Origin: Halorubrum lacusprofundi ATCC 49239 | GTDB taxonomy: Archaea > Halobacteriota > Halobacteria > Halobacteriales > Haloferacaceae | NCBI RefSeq assembly: GCF_000022205.1 | Contig: NC_012030.1 | Coordinates: 310,001-374,000, forward strand | DNA length: 64,000 nucleotides | Direction of reading: 5' to 3' | Shown here: piece by piece, positions 1-8,366 of the stretch | Numbering within the stretch: position 1 is the stretch's first letter | Layout: each line of letters starts with the position of its first letter | Notes under the pieces: generated by a model | Database searches by the model: none | The model's input: only the letters and a program-made list of their open reading frames with translations | Told to the model about the DNA's origin: nothing | Position numbers and translations under genes: made by a program

Positions 1-7
1 CCTAATC

Positions 8-906
8 ATGTCTACGCAAACTACACGAGACGGAAATCGAGAACAGCTTCAGGAATTGCTACGGGATCTCTTCCAGTTCGACGCTGCCGATCTCGACTTT
101 GGTATCTACCGCATATTGAACCAGCGTCGAGACCGTATTGAACAGTTCATCGAAGAAGATCTCCTCGACTCCGTCGATGAGAGTCTCGAGTCTCTGGCCG
201 ACGCGAAGCGCGCGGAGATCGAAGAGGAGCTCGAAGAGAAAGCCCCAGAACTGCGTCAGGACTGGGATGACGATATCTTCAATCCCGATGGGTCGCTGAA
301 GGACCAGTACACAAACCTCGGACAGAAAGACCTCGAAGAGTACCAGGACCTCTATGAGACGCGGGAAGATGTCGCCGTCGCTGAGGAGACGGAATCCCGT
401 ATCTTCAACGACTTATACCGGTTCTTCTCTCGGTACTACGAGGACGGAGACTTTCACACCAAGCGCCGTATCTCCTCGAAGGACTCGAAGTACTACGTCC
501 CGTACAACGGAGAGGAGACGTACTTCCACTGGGCGAACAACGACCAGTACTACGTCAAAACGGGCGAGCACTTCACCGATTACCGGTTCGAGGCCAACGA
601 GTGGACCGTCGAGTTCCGTTTAGAGGAAGCGGATGTGCCGCAGGACAACGTTAAGGGGGACAGCCGATACTTTGTGCTCGGCCGTGGCGACCCGGTTTCG
701 ACGGACGCTGACGAGCAGACGGTGACAATTCGGTTCCAGTACCGACAGATCACCGAAGACGAGGCCGACGACTACGTCGAGGCGTACAACGAGGCGGCGG
801 ACGATGATCGTAGCTCCTTCGCGCACATGACGCCCAAGATGCGGTGTGACGCCCTCGAAGGACGCATCCTAGGCTACGTCGAGGACGCAGGTGCCGAACG
901 TATCCT
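8..906 (+). pseudogene. N-terminal fragment of type III-like adenine DNA methyltransferase
   Basis: About 300 residues are readable from the ATG to the left end of an ISH3 element; the last 15 or so residues of the open frame are encoded by the IS. The N-terminus (RDLFQFDAADLDFGIYRI, then an acidic helical region) resembles the start of large site-specific adenine methyltransferases of the type III / N4-N6 methylase group. The catalytic motifs (FxGxG, DPPY-type) would lie further downstream and are missing, so the fragment cannot be a working methylase. The family call rests on recognition of the N-terminal region only. It is one of two large methyltransferase genes cut by an IS in this window. 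Confidence 0.6.
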
Positions 907-2305
907 CAGTACTTCACAAAGCCGCTTAGTTAGAACGTCTGCTTGCTGAAGGTGTGTCTAAAACCAAACAAGCAGACGGTGAGATCCACGAGGACCAGCT
1001 TCTTAACTTTCTCGTCAACCGCCTTGACGAGGAAGTTTCGCTCTCGTTAGCCAATAACGCTGAAATCACTGCTGAAGACATCTATGAGGTCCTCGTCGGC
1101 GCTTGCGCCGACGGGACCTCTGTCTCTACGCTCTGTGCGTCGAGCCAGAACTCACCCGCTGGGAACACGGTCCTCTACCATCTTCGGACGAAGTTCGAGC
1201 CGGAACGGCTCGAACGAGTCGCTAACACGCTCCTGCGAAAGGATCTCGATGAATTGCTCCCCGAACAGGTGGAGGTCTGCGCAGACCTCCACCTGCGGCC
1301 CTACTACGGTGACGAAGACGACACAGACGGCCTCTATCACTCGGTAGCGAAGCGTGGAACCACTGCGTTCCACGCCTATGCCACACTCTACGCGCGTGTG
1401 AAGAACAAACGCTACACGCTGGCGGTACGCCGTCTCAAAGACGGCGATACCGCAAGTAGTGTCCTCGCTGAGTTCTTCGGTGTCCTTGACGGCCTTGACG
1501 CCGGGGTCAAGGCCGTCTACCTTGATCGCGGATTCTACGACAGTAAGTGTCTCACGCTGCTTCAGGCGCACAATTACGCGTACGTGATCCCGATCATCCG
1601 GTGGGGTGAGGCGATTCAGCAAGAGCTCTCGGAAGGATGGAGTCGCGTCATTCAGCATGATCTGACGGGGAAACTCGACGGTCACAGCTGGACCGTCGAT
1701 TTTCCCGTCTACATCGACTGTACGTACCTAAATGGGAAGTATGACGAGAACGGTGTGGCGCGTCACGGCTACGCCGCTGACGCGCCGTTCATCGACTCAC
1801 CACGGGACGCTCGATACCACTACTCGAAACGCTTCGGTATCGAGTCAAGCTATCGCTTGTTTGAGCAAGCGATAGCGACAACGACAACACGAGATCCAAC
1901 GGTACGGCTGCTGTACGTGGTGGTGAGTCTCCTCTTACAGAACGTCTGGCGGTACCTTCACTACGAGTATGTGGCGACGCCCCGCCGAGGCGGGCGTCGC
2001 CTCTGGTGGTGGCCGTACAAGGAGTTCGTCAATATGATTCGACGAGCTGCGTGGACGGCCCTCGCGGTGCGTCGGGCCGTCCCCGCGAATCGGCCACCTG
2101 ACGACCGATTCCACCGCTAACCACCGACCGAGCAAGCCAGCGGAGTGAGTGGCGACGCTGTCGCGTCGGCGGCTGACCGCCGCCGACAGCGACAGCTCTC
2201 CGTCGATCCGTCCGTAATTCTCTCGTCGAGACCGTCAGTACAACCGCTTCGACACAGAACTCAGGCCGCAGAAACAGCTAGCCGAGGATGCTTTGTGAGG
2301 TACTG
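907..2305 (+). mobile_element. ISH3-family insertion sequence, copy 1 (1399 bp)
   Basis: The left end CAGTACTTCACAAAGC and the right end, read inward, CAGTACCTCACAAAGC form a 16-bp inverted repeat with one mismatch. One full transposase gene lies inside. The right part contains a GC-rich hairpin near 2155-2195. It is almost identical to copies 2-4; one silent T/C difference was seen near 1489. Flanks (ATCCT left, ATACT right) do not form a target duplication. Confidence 0.92.
954..2120 (+). CDS. ISH3-family transposase
   Basis: A 388-residue DDE transposase with a GTG start. Candidate catalytic residues are the Asp of LDRGFYDS and the Glu of YSKRFGIESSYR, which fits the Y(2)R(3)E signature of IS4-like DDE enzymes. 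Length and sequence match haloarchaeal ISH3-type transposases. It is intact and present in four practically identical full copies in this window, suggesting recent activity. Confidence 0.92.
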   Translation: MSKTKQADGEIHEDQLLNFLVNRLDEEVSLSLANNAEITAEDIYEVLVGACADGTSVSTLCASSQNSPAGNTVLYHLRTKFEPERLERVANTLLRKDLDELLPEQVEVCADLHLRPYYGDEDDTDGLYHSVAKRGTTAFHAYATLYARVKNKRYTLAVRRLKDGDTASSVLAEFFGVLDGLDAGVKAVYLDRGFYDSKCLTLLQAHNYAYVIPIIRWGEAIQQELSEGWSRVIQHDLTGKLDGHSWTVDFPVYIDCTYLNGKYDENGVARHGYAADAPFIDSPRDARYHYSKRFGIESSYRLFEQAIATTTTRDPTVRLLYVVVSLLLQNVWRYLHYEYVATPRRGGRRLWWWPYKEFVNMIRRAAWTALAVRRAVPANRPPDDRFHR

Positions 2306-2598
2306 ATACTAACATCATATTGGCTAACTATCTGTATATGACGGTTAGAAACAAAAAGAGTCAACTGATGGATGCGCGCGCTCTATTCAGCACGGCCTGA
2401 AAAAGCTATCAGCAGCTGAGGATCTCAACAGAGCCGTTGTGGAGTGATATTCGTGTGTTGGTAGTGGCTGCCAACAGACTCGGGGGTTTCCGAGGTCTGA
2501 GTCTTAAAAGGACCTCCATCTTGCGAGTGTAAACCCGCGATTCAGAGGCTCTGTGTATTGTTTCCGGGAGGGGGTACACCCCATGTTTTCAGTGTGCG
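2306..2598. other. Non-coding stretch with an IS6-type end remnant
   Basis: No credible gene. At 2419-2434 the sequence GGATCTCAACAGAGCC resembles the right terminal repeat of IS6-type elements (compare 44906-44921). The stretch before it (2374-2398, containing CTCTATTCAGCACGGCC) has a related copy on the opposite strand near 5905-5930, so both are probably relics of the same class of element. A short hairpin CTCGG/CCGAG lies near 2480. Confidence 0.45.
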
Positions 2599-2895
2599 TC
2601 ACTCGAAGACATCATCCCTGAGCTGCCGATCGAGCCACGGATCCCCTCCGTGCATTTCTCGGACGACCTCTTCGATCTCGTTTGTTATCGTGATTCCCGC
2701 GTAATTGCTTACTCTGAGTTCTGTCTCGGCCATTCTCCTCGTCATCTCCGCGTTCAAAAAATCAATTGTCACTTCGAGAGCTTCCGCGAGCTTGTCGTCG
2801 CCGTGTTCTCGGCGGAATACTTGGATGTCGTCTCGATCGGCGTCGAGAACTGCTTGGAAGGTTGCGGTGCCCTTGATCTCGTCTGTGTCAGTCAT
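2599..2895 (-). CDS. Hypothetical protein (98 aa)
   Basis: Starting at the ATG giving MTDTDEIKG, the protein is 98 residues, acidic and predicted mainly helical, without membrane segments or recognisable motifs. The frame can be extended upstream, but that extension overlaps the probable promoter of the divergent AbrB gene, so the internal start is preferred. No function assigned. Divergent to the AbrB/recombinase pair. Confidence 0.5.
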   Translation of the reverse strand: MTDTDEIKGTATFQAVLDADRDDIQVFRREHGDDKLAEALEVTIDFLNAEMTRRMAETELRVSNYAGITITNEIEEVVREMHGGDPWLDRQLRDDVFE

Positions 2896-2993
2896 GTGAT
2901 CGCATACGTTCTGAGGTCGGATTAGGAATTGGGTGCTGCGTGATACCGTGACGTGATCTCCGACTATCTGCCGTTCGCGAGTCGGTGATGTGT

Positions 2994-3017
2994 CCACGGG
3001 GCCTCCACCACGGGGCC
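2994..3017. promoter_or_regulatory. Direct repeat in divergent intergenic region
   Basis: CCACGGGGCC occurs twice (2994-3003 and 3008-3017), 14 bp apart, between the divergent genes starting at 2895 and about 3067. It could be an operator for the AbrB-like protein; this is inference from position only. Confidence 0.3.
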
Positions 3018-3066
3018 ACCCCCAACAGATCCAAGTATGGGTACAGAGTTGTTCCCATTGGAAACC

Positions 3067-3231
3067 ATGCCAGAAACCACGAAGACAACAGTCGTTCAGG
3101 ACAGTGATGGGTACTACAGAATCCGGATCCCCAAATCGCTTGGTGACGCAATGTCACTTGCAGGCGAAAAAGTAGAGTGGTCGGTCGACTCAGGAAAATC
3201 TCTCAAAATTACCCGGGTGGACGATGACTGA
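3067..3231 (+). CDS. AbrB/MazE/SpoVT-type DNA-binding protein
   Basis: A 54-residue protein when started at MPETTKTTVV; an in-frame upstream ATG at 3037 would give 64 residues. The sequence (VVQDSDGYYRIRIPKSLG, then LAGEKVEW) has the swapped-hairpin AbrB pattern of one basic beta-strand followed by IPKxLxxxLxL. Such proteins are dimeric DNA-binding antitoxins or local repressors. Its stop overlaps the ATG of the serine recombinase, so the two are co-translated, and it probably regulates that gene. Confidence 0.75.
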   Translation: MPETTKTTVVQDSDGYYRIRIPKSLGDAMSLAGEKVEWSVDSGKSLKITRVDDD

Positions 3232-3934
3232 CGTGGTGCGCGTCATCAGGCAAAGTCAAGGCACCGAGGACAGTATCTCACTCCAGCAGCAGCGGGAAAA
3301 AACACGGGCGCTGGCTGAGAATCTCGACGCGGACTTGATCGACACAGTAGATCTGAATAATCACTCGGGCTTTAGCCTGTTTAGAAAAGACCCAGGAGAT
3401 GAGCGTCTGGATTCTCACCCTGAGGTGCAGAAGATGATTGAAGGGTTGCGCGCCGGGCAATGGGATTACCTGATCGCACACGACGATACCAGAATCGCAC
3501 GAGATGAATTCTATTCCGTGATTCAGTACGCCGCGCTCCAAGGTGACTGCGAATTCCAATTCGTCTCTGATGTCCCGGATGATCGACTCACGTTCAGAAT
3601 TCAGAGGATCGTAGAAACGGAAACGAAAGCTAAGGAAATCCAGAAATCAAAGGCAGCGGTAGAGCATCGACGGGAGCAGGGGTATCATCACGGATCCCCA
3701 CCGTTCGGACTCAGATTCGACGCTAACGGTGAGTATCTGGTCAAGGACATGGACGAGTGGCCGACCGTTGAGCGTGTATTCACCCTACGGGAAGAGGGGC
3801 TGTCGTACCGAGACATCTCGGATAAAGTCAAGGTAATCTCAAAAAGTGGAGTAGGAAAAATCGTGCGCAAGAACCGGGAGATGTATTTGAAACGGATGGA
3901 CTCAGATCACCCCGCTGTTTCTACTGCAGAATAG
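3224..3934 (+). CDS. Serine recombinase (resolvase/invertase family)
   Basis: A 236-residue protein. The N-terminal catalytic domain has VIRQSQ (nucleophile Ser11 in the R-x-S motif), SLQQQREK, and DDTRIARD, matching the resolvase LDRLxR motif. The C-terminal part has a recombinase-like basic segment (HGSPPFGLRFD) and a helix-turn-helix (LREEGLSYRDISDKVKVISKSGVGKIVRKN in shorter form). It lacks the long zinc-containing C-terminus of large serine integrases. The ATG overlaps the preceding AbrB gene. Probable role: site-specific inversion, resolution or integration of a small element. Confidence 0.82.
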   Translation: MTDVVRVIRQSQGTEDSISLQQQREKTRALAENLDADLIDTVDLNNHSGFSLFRKDPGDERLDSHPEVQKMIEGLRAGQWDYLIAHDDTRIARDEFYSVIQYAALQGDCEFQFVSDVPDDRLTFRIQRIVETETKAKEIQKSKAAVEHRREQGYHHGSPPFGLRFDANGEYLVKDMDEWPTVERVFTLREEGLSYRDISDKVKVISKSGVGKIVRKNREMYLKRMDSDHPAVSTAE

Positions 3935-4072
3935 CCACTGACTGACGAGTTCCCTGCCGTAGTCACTGGTGGGACGTATCGTTCAAGTCACGGTTTAAGT
4001 AGCAATGTGCCACATGTTAGGATGTACGTGGCGACTCAGTCTAGTGGTTTCGAGACTCAACCCTCGGAACGA

Positions 4073-4078
4073 TTTAAA
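4073..4078 (+). promoter_or_regulatory. TATA box of the gene at 4104
   Basis: TTTAAA lies 26-31 bases before the ATG, the spacing expected for a leaderless haloarchaeal transcript starting at or next to the start codon. Confidence 0.5.
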
Positions 4079-4103
4079 CACCGTTGCCTGCCACTCAAAG
4101 TAG

Positions 4104-4355
4104 ATGACTCAGTCCAAATCTAACGATTCTGACGACAAAACGGTGTGGAATAGCGACATCACTATGAGCGACATCTCCACTGGTGAAGAAATTGAAGATG
4201 CTCTTGACGAAATTGTTGTTGACGTTGAAGAAGAGGAAGAGTCGCACCACCAAAAGACGATGAAGGTGGTCCAAAATTTTGGCGTGGACCGCTGGGTGTT
4301 CACCGAGGAACTCAACCCAGCACCGGGAGCCACCGCTGGTGAGATGACGCTATGA
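4104..4355 (+). CDS. Hypothetical acidic protein (83 aa)
   Basis: Strongly acidic small protein with a run of Asp/Glu around residues 30-48 and a C-terminal segment (KVVQNFGVDRWVFTEE). A TATA box at leaderless spacing and an ATG support it as a gene. It ends 32 bp before an ISH8 element. No domain recognised. Confidence 0.5.
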   Translation: MTQSKSNDSDDKTVWNSDITMSDISTGEEIEDALDEIVVDVEEEEESHHQKTMKVVQNFGVDRWVFTEELNPAPGATAGEMTL

Positions 4356-4387
4356 TGGGCGGCTCTGAGCGAGTTTGGGTTGACGGC

Positions 4388-5790
4388 CATTCGTCTTTAG
4401 CTAAGACTCACACCTCGGTTGCGTAGCGGTAGCGAGCGTCTCTTGTAATATCGGTCGTTGCTGGTGAATCTTCTGTGCGTCTTCGATCAGCCGCTCCAAC
4501 AGCGGCGGTGGCGAGTAGCCGAGATACTCGCCGAGTTCGTGGAGGATGAGCTGGGCGTGCGACCGGAAGGTCGCCGCCCAGCGCTCCGGCGGAAACACGA
4601 TCTCGTCGCCAGCCTGCTCAGTGACCAGTTCCAACAGCTCACGGCTCACCAGCAGTGACAGCAACGCTGCGTACAGTAAGATCTTCACTACGTCCTCGTT
4701 GCTTGTGTCGAACTCGTCCAGGTCGTACTGTGTCTTCAACTCACGGAACAGCAACTCAACTTCCCACCGACACCGGTATATCTGCGCTAAGTCTGCCGGA
4801 AAGAACTCCTCTCTCGACAGATTTGTCACGTACAGATGGTAGTCGTCGGCGTCCTCGTTGCGGACGCCGACGACGCGGAACCGCTTCGTATCTAGCGACC
4901 GCGTCCCGTTGTACGGCCCACGCTTGAACTCGACTTCGACCTCCACATCGATGTACGTCCGCGAGAGGTCATCGAGAACCTCTCGGAGCTGCTTGCCCTC
5001 TAAGGGAATGGCGCGCCCGCGCCATTCCCGTAATTCAGCCGTAATCACCGGATTTGCGTTCTGTTTGAGTCGGCTCACGAAGTAGCCGCCGTTCTCGTCA
5101 ATCCGCGCAAACCGGCGGTACTTGAAGTACGCTAAGTCGAACAACACGAGGCGGTTCTCAAGCCACGACCCTGTCTTGAACAGCGTGCTATCGTGTGTTT
5201 TCTCGTCGGTAACATCGATCCGTTCAATCGTTTGGTCAGTAGCATTGTGGAGCAGGTGGAGCTTCGCTCCAGCCTGCTCCTCGTGGCGGGCTTCGTACTT
5301 CTCGGAGAGAAACTCGTGTAACCGCAACACCGTTCCATCGGCGATTATCACGTCCCTGAATCGGTTGATATCAGCGTCAACAGCATCGGGAACAGCGACC
5401 TCGTCGAGACCATGCTCGACGAGGTCGCGGAGGTACTCCGCGAGCGTCGGCGTCAACCGCTGATAGAACCCACCCGGTGAGATCGACTCGTCAGCTGTCG
5501 AGTTGTAGCTGCGTCGAAACCCTGCGAGTGTTCGGCTTTCGCCTGCGGCGAAGCCGAACACGAATGCCCAGATGAAAGCGGGAATCTGGAGCTTGCGGTC
5601 GCGTTCGACCACGCCGAGTTCCTCGGCGTGCTCTTCGAGGAACTCGGAGGGAAACAGTGTAGTGAGCCGACGCATAATTCGAGATGAGGAAGTCTGGTTG
5701 TACACAGACTCGACTTCCTCATTCCTCTCGAAAAGAAGCCTCGATAAGCTACCGCAGTACAGCGATTCATCTCCTAACTAAAGACGGATG
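4388..5790 (-). mobile_element. ISH8-type (IS4 family) insertion sequence, copy A (1403 bp)
   Basis: The ends are CATTCGTCTTTAGCTAAGA and, from the other side, CATCCGTCTTTAGTTAGGA, an imperfect inverted repeat of about 19 bp. It contains one transposase on the minus strand. No direct duplication is visible in the 10-11 bp flanks. It appears identical to copy B at 6964. Confidence 0.9.
4401..5705 (-). CDS. IS4-family (ISH8-type) transposase
   Basis: 434 residues. DVIIADGT carries the first catalytic Asp, and YRCRWEVELLFRELK matches the IS4 signature Y(2)R(3)E(6)K with the catalytic Glu. The long beta-rich insertion between the catalytic Asp and Glu residues is typical of IS4 enzymes. Full length and apparently intact. 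Confidence 0.92.
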   Translation of the reverse strand: MYNQTSSSRIMRRLTTLFPSEFLEEHAEELGVVERDRKLQIPAFIWAFVFGFAAGESRTLAGFRRSYNSTADESISPGGFYQRLTPTLAEYLRDLVEHGLDEVAVPDAVDADINRFRDVIIADGTVLRLHEFLSEKYEARHEEQAGAKLHLLHNATDQTIERIDVTDEKTHDSTLFKTGSWLENRLVLFDLAYFKYRRFARIDENGGYFVSRLKQNANPVITAELREWRGRAIPLEGKQLREVLDDLSRTYIDVEVEVEFKRGPYNGTRSLDTKRFRVVGVRNEDADDYHLYVTNLSREEFFPADLAQIYRCRWEVELLFRELKTQYDLDEFDTSNEDVVKILLYAALLSLLVSRELLELVTEQAGDEIVFPPERWAATFRSHAQLILHELGEYLGYSPPPLLERLIEDAQKIHQQRPILQETLATATQPRCES

Positions 5791-6023
5791 CCCCGAGTGT
5801 ATCCCCTTACGTGTATCGTCCACAATATTGATCGAGTCATCTAACGATCAGTACAGGTGAAGGCGTTACCGGAGCAGTTGCCTATCTCTCGGACAGGCGT
5901 CAGAAACGGCCTGCTGAATATAGAGGGCGGAGTGAGCAAGCATCCTCGATTTATTTCTACCTAGTCTAATTGAATGATATGTCATGTGGCGTCGGGCGGA
6001 ACTGTAAATCCAAAAAGGCAGTG
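5791..6023. other. Non-coding stretch between ISH8 copy A and the HNH gene
   Basis: No gene seen. Near 5905-5930 a segment resembling 2374-2398 in reverse orientation suggests an older IS relic. Confidence 0.35.
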
Positions 6024-6923
6024 CTACTGAAGCCACCGTCGTAGACCCAACCCCACAATAGCATTAACACTCAAGAAACATAGCCATATGAACCCAAATC
6101 GGTCAAACAGGTGCTTTCTGACAGTTATTGTGTCTCCTCCTATACCCTGTTGACCGGCGGAGAGAGCGTAGTACCCGTCTGTCCAAATCTCGTTCTCATA
6201 AGAGAGGTCTGATTCCGCGGGGAGTGAATTCTCTGGGTTATATAGATTCTCTGCTTGGACAGTAACAGTTTCTTCTTGATATGTCTCGGGCGGTAGGTTG
6301 TAATCAATGGTGAGCAGCGTCTCTTCATTTCCCCGCCATCCCACTTGTCGATTAATTGTAATTCGACCTCGCAAGTGCCGGTCTGATGGATTCTCTATCC
6401 GGAGGGAGATCTTTGTCGATCCTCCCTCAGAGATTTTATTATCATCAATTGTATGCTGGATATATAGAGGTCTTCCGTTGTTCAGAGAGTATTTCATATC
6501 GCTATCTGGATCATTTTTCAAATGATAATCTAACTCATAAGACTGGCTAACTGTCTGGCCCTCCGGCATAACCTGCATGATGGCAGATCCAGTGATAATG
6601 ACCGCAATAAGCAGTGATAGACCGACTAGACCAGCGATTAGTTCTTCAGGACTAAGTTCCTCAGTAGCTTGGTTGGTAGAAGAGGAATTAGAGCGTCCAC
6701 CAACCCCATGACCATGTATATCTTCATGACAGGATTTACAAACGGTGGTAAGATTACTGAATCGATGTGATCCCCCCTTCGATTTTGGCTTTTTATGATG
6801 AGCGTGGAGTTCGGTGTTTCCTCGTGAACCCCCTCTTGATCCACATTTTTGACAACGATAATTGTCGCGCTTGTATACTTTCTTACGGCGACTATTCCAG
6901 TCAGAGGGGTAGTCCTTTCCCAT
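6024..6923 (-). CDS. Membrane-anchored HNH endonuclease-domain protein
   Basis: A 299-residue protein. Residues 10-72 form an HNH domain: CxxC at 24-27, the LHAHHK core at 39-44, and a second zinc pair CKSCHEDIH at 62-70. A hydrophobic helix follows at about 96-117, then some 145 residues with an extracytoplasmic beta-domain character (SLRIENPSDRHLRGRITI), and a second hydrophobic helix at about 268-293. This predicts a cytoplasmic nuclease tethered to the membrane with an external sensor-like domain. HNH nucleases cut DNA; the reason for membrane tethering is unknown, and a role in defence against incoming DNA or viruses is inference. A TATATTATAAG motif about 25-35 bases upstream fits a leaderless start. 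It is the only gene between two identical ISH8 copies. Confidence 0.75.
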   Translation of the reverse strand: MGKDYPSDWNSRRKKVYKRDNYRCQKCGSRGGSRGNTELHAHHKKPKSKGGSHRFSNLTTVCKSCHEDIHGHGVGGRSNSSSTNQATEELSPEELIAGLVGLSLLIAVIITGSAIMQVMPEGQTVSQSYELDYHLKNDPDSDMKYSLNNGRPLYIQHTIDDNKISEGGSTKISLRIENPSDRHLRGRITINRQVGWRGNEETLLTIDYNLPPETYQEETVTVQAENLYNPENSLPAESDLSYENEIWTDGYYALSAGQQGIGGDTITVRKHLFDRFGFIWLCFLSVNAIVGLGLRRWLQ

Positions 6924-6963
6924 TCCTTATCATGTATTTTGACTTATAATATATGTATGTGTT

Positions 6964-8366
6964 CATTCGTCTTTAGCTAAGACTCACACCTCGGTTGCGT
7001 AGCGGTAGCGAGCGTCTCTTGTAATATCGGTCGTTGCTGGTGAATCTTCTGTGCGTCTTCGATCAGCCGCTCCAACAGCGGCGGTGGCGAGTAGCCGAGA
7101 TACTCGCCGAGTTCGTGGAGGATGAGCTGGGCGTGCGACCGGAAGGTCGCCGCCCAGCGCTCCGGCGGAAACACGATCTCGTCGCCAGCCTGCTCAGTGA
7201 CCAGTTCCAACAGCTCACGGCTCACCAGCAGTGACAGCAACGCTGCGTACAGTAAGATCTTCACTACGTCCTCGTTGCTTGTGTCGAACTCGTCCAGGTC
7301 GTACTGTGTCTTCAACTCACGGAACAGCAACTCAACTTCCCACCGACACCGGTATATCTGCGCTAAGTCTGCCGGAAAGAACTCCTCTCTCGACAGATTT
7401 GTCACGTACAGATGGTAGTCGTCGGCGTCCTCGTTGCGGACGCCGACGACGCGGAACCGCTTCGTATCTAGCGACCGCGTCCCGTTGTACGGCCCACGCT
7501 TGAACTCGACTTCGACCTCCACATCGATGTACGTCCGCGAGAGGTCATCGAGAACCTCTCGGAGCTGCTTGCCCTCTAAGGGAATGGCGCGCCCGCGCCA
7601 TTCCCGTAATTCAGCCGTAATCACCGGATTTGCGTTCTGTTTGAGTCGGCTCACGAAGTAGCCGCCGTTCTCGTCAATCCGCGCAAACCGGCGGTACTTG
7701 AAGTACGCTAAGTCGAACAACACGAGGCGGTTCTCAAGCCACGACCCTGTCTTGAACAGCGTGCTATCGTGTGTTTTCTCGTCGGTAACATCGATCCGTT
7801 CAATCGTTTGGTCAGTAGCATTGTGGAGCAGGTGGAGCTTCGCTCCAGCCTGCTCCTCGTGGCGGGCTTCGTACTTCTCGGAGAGAAACTCGTGTAACCG
7901 CAACACCGTTCCATCGGCGATTATCACGTCCCTGAATCGGTTGATATCAGCGTCAACAGCATCGGGAACAGCGACCTCGTCGAGACCATGCTCGACGAGG
8001 TCGCGGAGGTACTCCGCGAGCGTCGGCGTCAACCGCTGATAGAACCCACCCGGTGAGATCGACTCGTCAGCTGTCGAGTTGTAGCTGCGTCGAAACCCTG
8101 CGAGTGTTCGGCTTTCGCCTGCGGCGAAGCCGAACACGAATGCCCAGATGAAAGCGGGAATCTGGAGCTTGCGGTCGCGTTCGACCACGCCGAGTTCCTC
8201 GGCGTGCTCTTCGAGGAACTCGGAGGGAAACAGTGTAGTGAGCCGACGCATAATTCGAGATGAGGAAGTCTGGTTGTACACAGACTCGACTTCCTCATTC
8301 CTCTCGAAAAGAAGCCTCGATAAGCTACCGCAGTACAGCGATTCATCTCCTAACTAAAGACGGATG
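6964..8366 (-). mobile_element. ISH8-type (IS4 family) insertion sequence, copy B (1403 bp)
   Basis: Same ends and gene content as copy A, and the same orientation. Its right end interrupts the 3' part of the Eco57I-like methyltransferase gene. No target duplication is visible. Together with copy A it encloses 1173 bp carrying only the HNH gene, a composite-transposon-like layout. Confidence 0.9.
6977..8281 (-). CDS. IS4-family (ISH8-type) transposase
   Basis: 434 residues, identical in translation to the enzyme of copy A, including ADGT and the Y(2)R(3)E(6)K signature YRCRWEVELLFRELK. Confidence 0.92.
   Translation of the reverse strand: MYNQTSSSRIMRRLTTLFPSEFLEEHAEELGVVERDRKLQIPAFIWAFVFGFAAGESRTLAGFRRSYNSTADESISPGGFYQRLTPTLAEYLRDLVEHGLDEVAVPDAVDADINRFRDVIIADGTVLRLHEFLSEKYEARHEEQAGAKLHLLHNATDQTIERIDVTDEKTHDSTLFKTGSWLENRLVLFDLAYFKYRRFARIDENGGYFVSRLKQNANPVITAELREWRGRAIPLEGKQLREVLDDLSRTYIDVEVEVEFKRGPYNGTRSLDTKRFRVVGVRNEDADDYHLYVTNLSREEFFPADLAQIYRCRWEVELLFRELKTQYDLDEFDTSNEDVVKILLYAALLSLLVSRELLELVTEQAGDEIVFPPERWAATFRSHAQLILHELGEYLGYSPPPLLERLIEDAQKIHQQRPILQETLATATQPRCES

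Noticed and set aside
4388-8366. Composite transposon formally proven by outer target duplication
   Set aside because: The sequences left of copy A and right of copy B do not match, so the composite layout is only suggestive.
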